Part shown: one piece after another, positions 28,027-35,990 of the stretch
Layout of the letters: each line of letters opens with the position of its first letter
How positions within the stretch are numbered: position 1 is the first letter of the stretch
Origin: Desulfobulbus sp964639845
GTDB lineage: Bacteria > Desulfobacterota > Desulfobulbia > Desulfobulbales > Desulfobulbaceae
DNA: 64,000 nucleotides
Reading direction: 5' to 3'
Assembly (NCBI GenBank): GCA_964639845.1
Contig: CAZXHS010000001.1
Coordinates: 434,001-498,000, forward strand
The notes under the pieces: generated by a model
The model's database searches: none
What the model was told of the DNA's origin: nothing
What the model saw: the letters and a program-made list of their open reading frames with translations, nothing else
Made by a program: the position numbers and the translations under genes

Positions 28027-28295
28027 GCTTCTTCCTCACTGGAAGGGGTACGGGTATAAAAATCGGTCGGCGCCTGGATACCGGAACGGCCAAACCAACG
28101 GGCTGCGCCGATAATCACCGAGGCGGCCGCAAATCCAAAGAGCGACCAGAAAAAAGGGACATGCTGCTCCACCCAGGAGTGAGCGTGATGGGTATCCACC
28201 AGCAGCGATGCGCTGGCAATCACCGCCAGCAGCACCCAGCAGATCATCACCACGGTTTTTAGCCGGGCTTGCAGGTACTTAATTATGGCAATCAT
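28023..28295 (-). CDS. Small two-helix membrane protein in the nuo operon
   Basis: A 90-residue protein with two predicted membrane helices, VVMICWVLLAVIASASLLV and FFWSLFGFAAASVIIGAA. A short His-rich loop (DTHHAHSW) lies between them and the tail is acidic. Its start overlaps the MrpD-like gene and its end overlaps the NuoL-like gene (four bases each), so it is translated as part of the operon. It matches none of the 14 standard complex I subunits. It may be an accessory or assembly subunit linking the two antiporter-like proteins; that is inference. Confidence 0.75.
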   Translation of the reverse strand: MIAIIKYLQARLKTVVMICWVLLAVIASASLLVDTHHAHSWVEQHVPFFWSLFGFAAASVIIGAARWFGRSGIQAPTDFYTRTPSSEEEA

Positions 28296-29791
28296 CCTAT
28301 GACCATCCTGACAAATTGCATCATGAAGTTGGGGTAAAGACCGATAATGATCGAGATGGTGGCCGCGATCAATATCGGAATCAACATGCTCAGCGGTGCC
28401 TCCTTAATGCCGGTCTCCGGTTTGCCATCGGGACGTTTGCCGAAGAAGGCCTTGTAGGTGACCGGGGCAAAGTAGGCGACATTGAGCACAGTGGAACCGA
28501 TAAGAATGAGCAGAATCCCCACCTGGTGTGCTTCCATCGACCCGACCAGCAGGTACCATTTGGAGACAAAACCGGCCACCGGCGGCGCACCGATCATGGA
28601 GAGCGAGGCCACGGCAAAGGCGCCGAAAGTAAAGGGCATGGTTCGCCCCAGCCCGCTCATCTCGGAGATGTATTTCTTGTGCGCGGCAATGTAGATGGCA
28701 CCGGCACAGAAGAACAGGGTGATCTTGGAGAAGGCATGGTTGACGATATGGATCAACCCGCCCTCAATGGCATGGGGGGTCAACAGGGCCACGCCGAGGA
28801 TGATGTAGGACAATTGACTGACCGTGGAATAGGCCAGACGTGCCTTCAGGTTATCCTTGGACAGGGCGATCATCGAGGCAACGATGATGGTGAAGCCGAC
28901 AAAGTAGGCGGTGGGGATACCCAGGTTCAACCGGTCCATGGTACCGACGCCAAAAACATAGAGCATGGTGCGGGTGGTACAGAAGACACCGACCTTAACC
29001 ACAGCCACCGCATGCAGCAGGGCGGAAACCGGGGTCGGCGCGACCATCGCCCCAGGCAGCCAGTGATGGAAGGGCATGACGCCGTTCTTGGCAAAACCGA
29101 AGATGCAGAAGATGTAGAGCATGGTCACCACCCAATCCTTGGCCGAGGTAGGGATGATGCCCGCATTGATGCTGTGCGGGAAATCCAGGGTCCCGGCCAG
29201 TACATAAATGAGGATGATCGCCGGCAGCAGGAAAAACTTGGCGGTGGTGGTCAGGTAGATGATGTACTTGCGCGCTCCGTCGTAGCTCTCCTCATCCTGG
29301 TGGTGGGCCACCAGCGGATAGGTGCAGACCGAGACGATCTCGTAGAAGAGATAGAGGGTGAGCAGGTTGTCGGAGAAGGCGACGCCAATGGCCCCGAAGA
29401 TGGCCAGGGCAAAGCAGGCGTTGAAGCGGGTCTGGCAGGGCTCGTCGTGGGCGCGCATGTAGCCCATAGAATAGAAGACGGCAATGGTCCACAAGGAGGA
29501 GGCCACCAGGGCAAAGATCATCGAAAAGCCATCGGCACGCAGGGTGATGGACAGTCCGGGCAAGAGGGTGAAGAGGGTGTAGTGCAGCGTCTCCCCGGCC
29601 TTGATGGCCGGGATAAAGGACAGCACCATGATAAAGAGCAACACTGATGAACAGGAGGAGACAAATTCCCGCAGGTTGGGATGCTCTTTGAGTTTCATCA
29701 CCACCAAACTGCCAATCAGCGGAATGAGCACCGCCAACAGCAGGTTGGAATTTTCTACAACATGGGCGATTTCAGGGGTTACGGCTTGCAT
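28292..29791 (-). CDS. MrpD/NuoL-family proton antiporter-like subunit
   Basis: A 499-residue antiporter-like membrane protein. It has Glu151 (YLFYEIVSVCTYPLV) and Lys235 (GFAKNGVMPFHHWLP), so the basic proton-channel residues are present. Its length and motifs (APTPVSALLHAVAVVKVG, ARLAYSTVSQLSYI) are closest to the subunit D group of monovalent cation/proton antiporters; it lacks the NuoL lateral helix. It follows nuoK by 14 bases. With NuoM, NuoN and the 596-residue protein it makes four antiporter-like subunits in one operon. It might serve as the NuoL-equivalent pump or as an additional module. Confidence 0.88.
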   Translation of the reverse strand: MQAVTPEIAHVVENSNLLLAVLIPLIGSLVVMKLKEHPNLREFVSSCSSVLLFIMVLSFIPAIKAGETLHYTLFTLLPGLSITLRADGFSMIFALVASSLWTIAVFYSMGYMRAHDEPCQTRFNACFALAIFGAIGVAFSDNLLTLYLFYEIVSVCTYPLVAHHQDEESYDGARKYIIYLTTTAKFFLLPAIILIYVLAGTLDFPHSINAGIIPTSAKDWVVTMLYIFCIFGFAKNGVMPFHHWLPGAMVAPTPVSALLHAVAVVKVGVFCTTRTMLYVFGVGTMDRLNLGIPTAYFVGFTIIVASMIALSKDNLKARLAYSTVSQLSYIILGVALLTPHAIEGGLIHIVNHAFSKITLFFCAGAIYIAAHKKYISEMSGLGRTMPFTFGAFAVASLSMIGAPPVAGFVSKWYLLVGSMEAHQVGILLILIGSTVLNVAYFAPVTYKAFFGKRPDGKPETGIKEAPLSMLIPILIAATISIIIGLYPNFMMQFVRMVIG

Positions 29792-29805
29792 AGTATCGTC
29801 TCCCC

Positions 29806-30132
29806 TTAGCCTTGCAGATCGGTGAGATCTTCGGTCTCGATCGATTTGTAGTTTCGATAGACCGCAATCAGGATGCTGACGGCAATGGCCGCTTCCGCAG
29901 CGGCAATGGCCATGATGAACAGGGTAAAGATCTGGCCCACCACCGGATCGGGTGCAGTGAAACGGCTGAAGGCCATGAAGTTGGTCGAGGCGGCGGCGAG
30001 GATGAACTCCGAGGCCACCAGCATGCCGATCACCGTGCGGCGCACCACCATGCCGTACACGCCACAGGCGAACAGCAGGGCGCCGATCACCAGATAGGTG
30101 GTGAGGCAGTTGTAGAGATTGAGCAGATGCAT
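29806..30132 (-). CDS. nuoK: NADH-quinone oxidoreductase-like subunit K
   Basis: A 108-residue, three-helix membrane subunit. GVYGMVVRRTVIGMLVASEFILAA carries the conserved TM2 glutamate, and a second acidic residue lies in AIAAAEAAIAVSIL. NuoK helps connect the quinone site to the antiporter-like subunits. It follows nuoJ by three bases and has a GGGAGAA site. Confidence 0.95.
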   Translation of the reverse strand: MHLLNLYNCLTTYLVIGALLFACGVYGMVVRRTVIGMLVASEFILAAASTNFMAFSRFTAPDPVVGQIFTLFIMAIAAAEAAIAVSILIAVYRNYKSIETEDLTDLQG

Positions 30133-30135
30133 CGG

Positions 30136-30690
30136 TTAATTTCTCCCTCTCTGTGCAAGCACCAAGGCGCCGATGATGGCCAAGAGCAGGACAACGGAAA
30201 TAAGTTCAAAGATAAAGCTGTATTGCGTCAGCAGTGCCATGCCTATCGCCTTGATATCGCCACCACCCTGGCGGGTGAAGACCTGCCACTGGGTTTTGAC
30301 ACTCAGCAGTGTCAGGGCGGCAAAGAGCAGGGCCGCCACACTGAAGGCCAGGGGGCCGGCCAGGGCGGAACGATGTTTCATGCCCGCGGCCTGTTGCTCC
30401 TCCGGGGTGGCCATCATGATACCAAAGGCAATGAGGATGGAGACCGCACCAACATAGATGAGCATCTGCATCATCGCCAAAAAGGGACTGAGCAGAAAGT
30501 AGTAGACCCCGGCCAGGCCGGTGAAACAGACAGCCAGGCCGGCAACGGCACGAACCAGCCGCTGGGCATTGACCGCAATCATCGCCCCGGTGAACACCAG
30601 GGCCACGGTCAGCAAGAAGATGAGACCGACCACCCCCTCCGGCGAAAACAAACTGTGGGCAGCGGCCGGCTGACAGACTAGCGTTTGCAT
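30136..30690 (-). CDS. nuoJ: NADH-quinone oxidoreductase-like subunit J
   Basis: A 184-residue membrane subunit with about five helices. The TM3 region (MLIYVGAVSILIAFGIMMA) carries the conserved YVGA signature where NuoJ forms its pi-bulge. The start overlaps the end of nuoI by 13 bases and has GGAGGA upstream. The N-terminus is somewhat extended relative to short NuoJ proteins but begins with a plausible membrane segment after residue 18. Confidence 0.94.
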   Translation of the reverse strand: MQTLVCQPAAAHSLFSPEGVVGLIFLLTVALVFTGAMIAVNAQRLVRAVAGLAVCFTGLAGVYYFLLSPFLAMMQMLIYVGAVSILIAFGIMMATPEEQQAAGMKHRSALAGPLAFSVAALLFAALTLLSVKTQWQVFTRQGGGDIKAIGMALLTQYSFIFELISVVLLLAIIGALVLAQRGRN

Positions 30691-31130
30691 AAATTTTGAT
30701 CCTCCAGCCGTTTCATCAGATCGATGATAAAGTCATTTTTATCAAAGCTGGCCAGGTTGTAGACCTTGGAATAGCGCAGGGCATTGAAATTACAGCTCTC
30801 CACGCAGGAACCGCAGAGGCTGCACTTGGTGAAATCCAGTACATAGGAGGTGAGTACCTTGCCCTTACCCCCTTCATTTTTCTTGCCGTCGAGACTGATG
30901 CAGTTCGAGGGACAGGCCCGTTGGCACATGCCACAGACCACGCAGTTGGGTGCGCCGGTCTCCTCGTTGCCGATCAGTTCGATGTGTCCCCGGAACAGCG
31001 GTGTCATCGTCGGCACCTCCCAGGGGTACTGCTCGGTCACCACCGGTTTGATGAATTCACGGGCGGTGATCATCATGCCGGTGAGCAAACTTTTGCCGCC
31101 GGTGATTATATCGCGAAAATAGCCGCTCAT
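30678..31130 (-). CDS. nuoI: NADH-quinone oxidoreductase-like subunit I (2x 4Fe-4S)
   Basis: A 150-residue ferredoxin-like subunit that carries electrons to NuoB. Two cluster motifs are visible: CVVCGMCQRACPSNC and CSLCGSCVESCNFNAL. In the second, the proline usually following the last cysteine is Asn, a tolerated change. The N-terminal helix region binds the membrane arm. Starts two bases after nuoH. Confidence 0.95.
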   Translation of the reverse strand: MSGYFRDIITGGKSLLTGMMITAREFIKPVVTEQYPWEVPTMTPLFRGHIELIGNEETGAPNCVVCGMCQRACPSNCISLDGKKNEGGKGKVLTSYVLDFTKCSLCGSCVESCNFNALRYSKVYNLASFDKNDFIIDLMKRLEDQNLCKR

Positions 31131-31132
31131 AC

Positions 31133-32125
31133 TCAGAACACCTTGATCAGGGCTGCGGTAATCAACAGATTAGCCAAGGAAAAAGGAATCAGGATCTTCC
31201 AGCTCAGATTGAGCAGCCGGTAGATCTGGGTCCGCGGAAAGGTCCAGCGGATCCAGATGAAGGTGAAGATCAGGACGTAGATTTTAATGAGGAACCACAT
31301 CACTCCGGGTGTCTTGCCGAAGGGACAGTCCCAACCACCCAAAAACAGGGTGGCGGTGAGGCAGGCGCCGACCACGATGTTGAGATACTCGCCCATCATG
31401 AACAGGCCAAAGCCCATGGAGCCGTACTCGGTCATAAACCCGGCCACCAGCTCACTCTCGGCCTCGGCCATATCAAAGGGGGCGCGGTTGGTCTCGGCCA
31501 CCGAACAGATGAAGAAGATGATGAACGAGATCCACATGGTGAGGAAGTGGCCGTTCTCCAGGCGGAAGATATTCCAGTGCCAGAAGCCGCCCTGCTGATC
31601 AATGGCGATGTCACGCAGGTTCATCGATCCGGAGATCATCACCACGGTGATCACGGTGATCAGCATGGGAATCTCATAGGCCAGATTCTGCGACACCGAC
31701 CGGGCACCGGAGATGATGGCATACTTGTTGCCCGAGGCCCAGCCTCCCAGCAGGATGGCGATCATGCCAATGGAGGCCAGGGCAAAAAGCAGGAGCACGG
31801 AAAGCTCCATGGCCCGGGCGCCGATATTTTCGGAAAAGGGGATCACCACCATGGAGGTGATGGCCGGAATCATCGCCAACACCGGAGCGACGCGGAAGAT
31901 GATGCCATCAACTCCCTGGGGGACGAGCAACTGCTTACTCAGCAGTTTCAAACCATCGGCCAGGGGCTGCAACAATCCGGCAAACCCGGCCTCGCAGGGT
32001 CCGATTCGCCGTTGAATGCGGGCCGCGCCTTTGCGCTCACACCAGCCCAGCCAGGCCGCGTTGACGCCGGCAAAGGCCATGATGCCCACTAGATACAAGA
32101 GGGCACGCCAAATACTTGTTTCCAT
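31133..32125 (-). CDS. nuoH: NADH-quinone oxidoreductase-like subunit H
   Basis: A 330-residue, eight-helix subunit that forms much of the quinone chamber. Signatures are ERKGAARIQRRIGP, LAYEIPMLI, ETNRAPFDMAEAESELVAG and the late RWTFPRTQIYRLL. I start at METSIWRALLY (32125), which has AGAGGA six bases upstream; the 35 codons before it are noise. It lies 16 bases downstream of nuoD. Confidence 0.96.
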   Translation of the reverse strand: METSIWRALLYLVGIMAFAGVNAAWLGWCERKGAARIQRRIGPCEAGFAGLLQPLADGLKLLSKQLLVPQGVDGIIFRVAPVLAMIPAITSMVVIPFSENIGARAMELSVLLLFALASIGMIAILLGGWASGNKYAIISGARSVSQNLAYEIPMLITVITVVMISGSMNLRDIAIDQQGGFWHWNIFRLENGHFLTMWISFIIFFICSVAETNRAPFDMAEAESELVAGFMTEYGSMGFGLFMMGEYLNIVVGACLTATLFLGGWDCPFGKTPGVMWFLIKIYVLIFTFIWIRWTFPRTQIYRLLNLSWKILIPFSLANLLITAALIKVF

Positions 32126-32141
32126 AAAATTCCTCTCGTGC

Positions 32142-33260
32142 TTAGCGGTCGATCTCAGGGATAACCAGATCCAGGCTGCCCATGACGGCCAGAGCATCGG
32201 CCAGGAGCATACCCTCGGCCACCTCGCCAAACAGACTCAGATTACAAAAGGTCGGCGAACGCAGTTTCAGCTTGTAGGGATTCTTATCGCCGTTACAAAC
32301 CAGACGATGGCCCAAAGCCCCACGGGCAGTCTCCACCGCCGAGTAATAGTAGCCAGGCTCTGGCTTGAGCACCTTGGGCGCCTTGCCCATGACCGGGCCG
32401 TCGGGTAGTTTGTCCAGGGCCTGTTCGATGATGCGTAGCGACTGCTCAACCTCATCCATGCGCACCATGTAGCGGGCCATGGAATCGCACTCATGGTAGA
32501 CGGGGATATCAAAGTCAAACTCGGAATAGACCGAGTAGGGCTCGTTTTTACGCACATCGTAGTTGATGCCCGATCCGCGTGCCACCGCACCAGTGGCACC
32601 GTAACGGCGACACTGTTCGGCGGAGATAAAGCCGATCTCCTTGATACGCTTAATCAAAATAATATTGCCGGTGACCAGATCATGGTACATGCGTTGCCAG
32701 CGGCTGCGCAGCCGTTTGATAAAGGCACGAGTACCGGTAATGAACTCATCGTCGATATCATTATAAACGCCGCCAAAACGCATATAGCAGTAGGTGAGGC
32801 GGGAGCCGGTGATGCGCTCCAGGAGGTCGATGATCTGTTCGCGATCATCAAAGGCGTACAACAGTGGCGTAAAACCGCCGAGGTCGAGCAGAAAAGCCGC
32901 CCACCACAGCAGGTGGCTGGCGATGCGGTTGAGCTCGACGGTGATGACACGGATATATTCGGCGCGCTCCGGCACCTCGATGCCGGCTGCCTTTTCCACC
33001 GCCAGTGCCCAACCGTGGTTGAAGGCCAAGGCATGGAGATAATCCATGCGGGCGGTGTTGGGCATGAACTGGGCAAAGGTGCCGGCCTCGGCCAGCTTTT
33101 CGTGCATGCGATGGATATAGCCAAGAACCGGTTCCGCCTTGACGATGTACTCGCCGTCCATGGTCAGCTTGACGCGCAGGACGCCGTGGGTGGCAGGATG
33201 CTGTGGCCCCAGATTGAGGACAAAGGTCTCATCGTGCCGTGGTGTAACAGGAACGGTCAT
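32142..33260 (-). CDS. nuoD: NADH-quinone oxidoreductase-like subunit D (49 kDa type)
   Basis: A 372-residue hydrophilic subunit that forms the quinone-binding site with NuoB. GPQHPATHGVLR carries the quinone-site histidine region. ELNRIASHLLWW, FGGVYNDI and GDKNPYKLKLRSP are canonical. It is separate from NuoC, with the ATG overlapping the nuoC stop by four bases. Length is slightly below the common 390-420. Confidence 0.96.
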   Translation of the reverse strand: MTVPVTPRHDETFVLNLGPQHPATHGVLRVKLTMDGEYIVKAEPVLGYIHRMHEKLAEAGTFAQFMPNTARMDYLHALAFNHGWALAVEKAAGIEVPERAEYIRVITVELNRIASHLLWWAAFLLDLGGFTPLLYAFDDREQIIDLLERITGSRLTYCYMRFGGVYNDIDDEFITGTRAFIKRLRSRWQRMYHDLVTGNIILIKRIKEIGFISAEQCRRYGATGAVARGSGINYDVRKNEPYSVYSEFDFDIPVYHECDSMARYMVRMDEVEQSLRIIEQALDKLPDGPVMGKAPKVLKPEPGYYYSAVETARGALGHRLVCNGDKNPYKLKLRSPTFCNLSLFGEVAEGMLLADALAVMGSLDLVIPEIDR

Positions 33261-33742
33261 GGCAGATAATCCTTACGAAGGGGAAAAAAGTCAGCGTCTT
33301 CCGGCAGGAGAATGCGGATCAGGTTGGGATGATTCGCAAAGATGACGCCGTAGAAATCAAAGGTCTCGCGCTCGTGCCAGTCGGCAGCGGGGAAAACACC
33401 GGAGATGGTCGGCAGTTCAGGTTTGTCACGGGAAATACGGGTGCGCACCATGACGCGGCAGTGCTCGCCGCCAAGTCGGTTGTAGTCATAGACCACTTCC
33501 AATTGTCCCTGGTCCGGCCAATCGACACCGGAAATCGACTCCAGAAAATACCCATCGCGGTTCATCACTTCTGCCAAGGCCACTACCTGATCGGATGGGC
33601 AGAGGACTTCGAGGTGATGACCATGCTTGGCCGCATCGGTCACCCGCACTCCGGGTTGCTCTATCGGTCCATCCTGGGCTGCGGACGCAACTCCGGGAAA
33701 AAGCCCATCAAGGGCCTGTATTGTAGTTTCAAGTAAAGCCAT
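33257..33742 (-). CDS. nuoC: NADH-quinone oxidoreductase-like subunit C (30 kDa type)
   Basis: A 161-residue subunit of the peripheral arm. The family signature is in FPAADWHERETFDFYGVIFANHP without the interruption seen in fused CD forms. The N-terminal 30 residues are variable. It lies 15 bases after nuoB and is translationally coupled to nuoD. The ribosome site is weak (GAGC...GAAAATC). Confidence 0.93.
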   Translation of the reverse strand: MALLETTIQALDGLFPGVASAAQDGPIEQPGVRVTDAAKHGHHLEVLCPSDQVVALAEVMNRDGYFLESISGVDWPDQGQLEVVYDYNRLGGEHCRVMVRTRISRDKPELPTISGVFPAADWHERETFDFYGVIFANHPNLIRILLPEDADFFPLRKDYLP

Positions 33743-33757
33743 GATTTTCTATGCTCG

Positions 33758-34255
33758 TTAACCCGGCTGCACCCGCGGCCAGCGACGTTTACCAGTGATT
33801 TTCTCCTCCAGGGTCATAATGCCCTCAAGAAGCGCCTCGGGCCGGGGGGGACAACCGGGAATGTACACATCCACGGGAAAAAGTTTGTCCGCCCCTTCCA
33901 CCACGTTGTAATTCTCCTTCACCTTAAACGGCCCGCCGGAAATGGCGCAGTTGCCCATGGCAATGACCCATTTAGGTTCCGGCATCTGGTCGTAAAGGGT
34001 TTTGACCGCCAACTCCAGTTTTTTATTGATGGTACCGGCCACGATCATGACATCGCTCTGGCGGGGCGAAGGCCTGAAGACCTCAGCGCCAAAACGGGAA
34101 ATGTCATAACGGGAACCACCGGTACACATCATTTCAATGGCGCAGCAGGCAAGGCCAAAGGTCATTGGCCACAGCGAATTGGCCCGCCCAAGATTGAGCA
34201 GTTGCTCAAGCTGGGCAAACTGCACTATTGATGAAGGTACGTTTTCTTCTCCCAC
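33758..34255 (-). CDS. nuoB: NADH-quinone oxidoreductase-like subunit B (N2 cluster)
   Basis: A 165-residue subunit that binds the terminal 4Fe-4S cluster N2. The ligands are the Cys-Cys pair in FGLACCAIEMM, the Cys in AMGNCAISGG and the Cys in YIPGCPPRPEAL. I prefer the GTG at 34255 because AAAGGAG lies seven bases upstream. An ATG at 34276 would add seven residues but has no ribosome site. Either way the start lies inside the 3' end of nuoA, so the two are translationally linked. Confidence 0.94.
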   Translation of the reverse strand: MGEENVPSSIVQFAQLEQLLNLGRANSLWPMTFGLACCAIEMMCTGGSRYDISRFGAEVFRPSPRQSDVMIVAGTINKKLELAVKTLYDQMPEPKWVIAMGNCAISGGPFKVKENYNVVEGADKLFPVDVYIPGCPPRPEALLEGIMTLEEKITGKRRWPRVQPG

Positions 34256-34632
34256 GAGAATACTCCTTTGCGCCATGCATAGACGATGGCGAGCGATAAA
34301 ATGGCGACGAACAGCAGGATCTCGAAGAAATCCCGCAGGCCCAGCTCCGGGCTGTTATAGGCGACGGCGACCGGGAAGAGAAAGAGCACATCCACATCAA
34401 ACGCCAAAAAAATCAGCGCGTAGAGATAGTAGATGATGCCAAAGCGGATCCAGGCGCTGCCAATGGGTTCCATTCCACATTCGATCAGCTGACCGGTACG
34501 GCCAGCGGTCTGACGGGTATGGGAGGTGGGGCTGAGCAGCTTGACGATGATGATCGGACCAAAGCCAAAGAGCAACGAACCGATCAGGAAGAGGGTGACA
34601 TAAATGATATTGGTTAGAACAACTTGATCCAT
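34225..34632 (-). CDS. nuoA: NADH-quinone oxidoreductase-like subunit A
   Basis: A 135-residue, three-helix membrane subunit. YECG-type loop residues appear as LIECGMEPIGSA, followed by RFGIIYYLYALIFLAFDVDVLFLFP, the classic NuoA helix with its acidic pair. GAGGAAAA precedes the ATG. It is the first gene of the leftward nuo operon, and its 5' side faces a divergent LysR regulator. Confidence 0.96.
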   Translation of the reverse strand: MDQVVLTNIIYVTLFLIGSLLFGFGPIIIVKLLSPTSHTRQTAGRTGQLIECGMEPIGSAWIRFGIIYYLYALIFLAFDVDVLFLFPVAVAYNSPELGLRDFFEILLFVAILSLAIVYAWRKGVFSWEKKTYLHQ

Positions 34633-34701
34633 TATTTTTCCTCAACAGCGGGGACTTATCTGCATCAATCCAACTGATGCGTTTGATCAGCACATCTTAT
34701 C

Positions 34702-34730
34702 AAGCTACTGAAAAGAGCCTTCGATGTCAA
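34702..34730 (-). promoter_or_regulatory. Probable promoter of the nuo operon
   Basis: On the minus strand a perfect TTGACA (34730-34725) is separated by 17 bases from TAGCTT (34707-34702), about 70 bases upstream of nuoA. The intergenic region 34633-34888 is AT-rich and also serves the divergent LysR gene, so a LysR site may lie here; I could not identify one. Confidence 0.4.
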
Positions 34731-34888
34731 TAGAATTATTTTGATTAGGGAAAAGTTTCTCGATTTCATCCAGGGATTATCGACCGTTGCCGCAAAAAGC
34801 ATTGACCTATTTTTTTCAGATGTTAGGTTAGCCATGCTTCAATCCAGGTCATAATTATCTTCAATCATGCTGATACACAAACATACTA

Positions 34889-35905
34889 ATGGCTATCACC
34901 TTCAGACAATTAGAAATTTTCATCGCCGTTGCCGAAACGCAACAGGTAACCCGGGCCAGTAAAAAGCTCCTTCTGACCCAATCGGCGGTGAGTATGGCCC
35001 TGGGCGAGTTGGAGAATCAACTCGGCGGGCCGCTCTTTGATCGACACGGCCGCAGCCTGCTGCTCAACGACCGCGGCCGTTATTTGCTGCCCCTGTCCAA
35101 GGCCATCCTCCATCAGGTGGCCAATATCGAGACAATTCTCACGGAACAGCAGGACGCGGTAGCCGGTGTGCTCGAGATTGTCGCCAGCACTACCATTGGC
35201 AACTATGTGCTGCCTTACCTGATCGGCGCCTTCATGCGGTTGCATCCCGAGGCGCACATCAACATGCTGGTGGTCAACACCATGACCGCTGAAAAGCTAG
35301 TCGCCACCGGCCAAGCCGACCTGGGCTTTGTTGAAGGCGATATCAATGTCGATGCATTGGTGGCTACGTCCTGGTTCGAAGACGAACTGGGCATCATCAT
35401 CAGCCCGGCCCATAAACTGGCAGAGCGGGACACCTTTGTCATACCGGATGATCTCAAAGAAACAAGCTGGGTCATGCGTGAGGAAGGCTCGGGAACAGCG
35501 GAGATATTCACAAAAAAACTAGGGCGTTACTCCTCTCTCTTGAAGGTGGTCACCAAGACCGGCCATACCGAGGCGATTAAAAAAGCGGTGGAATCAGGAG
35601 TGGGCGCCGCCTGTCTCTCCATGCTCACTGTCTGCCGCGAGGCAGAGGAAGGTTGGCTCAAGATCCTACCCATCGAGGGCATGGACATGAGCCGACAGCT
35701 GTGGATCATCCAGCACAAGGACAAGATCATCACCCGGCTGATGGCTGAGTTCCTCCAATTCTGCGAGGTGGTGGCCAAGAATCATCTCGGCCGCGAATGT
35801 CTTTCCTCGCCCTGGAAGTTACAGTCCCTGCTCACCAAAATCAAACTGGGAAAAGAGATGATCCAGCACACCGATGGCAACAGCCCGGAGGCCAGCCAGC
35901 ACTAG
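34889..35905 (+). CDS. LysR-family transcriptional regulator
   Basis: A 338-residue regulator. The N-terminal winged helix-turn-helix spans about residues 2-61 (FRQLEIFIAVAE, then KKLLLTQSAVSMALGELE). The effector domain begins near residue 90 with GVLEIVASTTIGNYVLPYL, like the CysB/CysL group. The C-terminal 30 residues beyond the effector fold are unusual. Divergent from nuoA with 256 bases between, so the nuo operon is the obvious candidate target; the effector is unknown. Confidence 0.9.
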   Translation: MAITFRQLEIFIAVAETQQVTRASKKLLLTQSAVSMALGELENQLGGPLFDRHGRSLLLNDRGRYLLPLSKAILHQVANIETILTEQQDAVAGVLEIVASTTIGNYVLPYLIGAFMRLHPEAHINMLVVNTMTAEKLVATGQADLGFVEGDINVDALVATSWFEDELGIIISPAHKLAERDTFVIPDDLKETSWVMREEGSGTAEIFTKKLGRYSSLLKVVTKTGHTEAIKKAVESGVGAACLSMLTVCREAEEGWLKILPIEGMDMSRQLWIIQHKDKIITRLMAEFLQFCEVVAKNHLGRECLSSPWKLQSLLTKIKLGKEMIQHTDGNSPEASQH

Positions 35906-35930
35906 GCCCAGTGCCCCCATCACCAGACAA

Positions 35931-35969
35931 AACAGCGGACAGAGAGGCGTCGCCTCGCTGTCCGCTGTT
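35931..35969. terminator. Bidirectional stem-loop between lysR and the aminotransferase gene
   Basis: AACAGCGGACAG (35931-35942) pairs with CTGTCCGCTGTT (35958-35969), and GAGGC/GCCTC extends the stem inside. It lies between the convergent stops at 35905 and 35991. T-runs are short, so termination may be moderate. Confidence 0.7.
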
Positions 35970-35990
35970 GTTCGTGAGCCTTTGCCTCCC

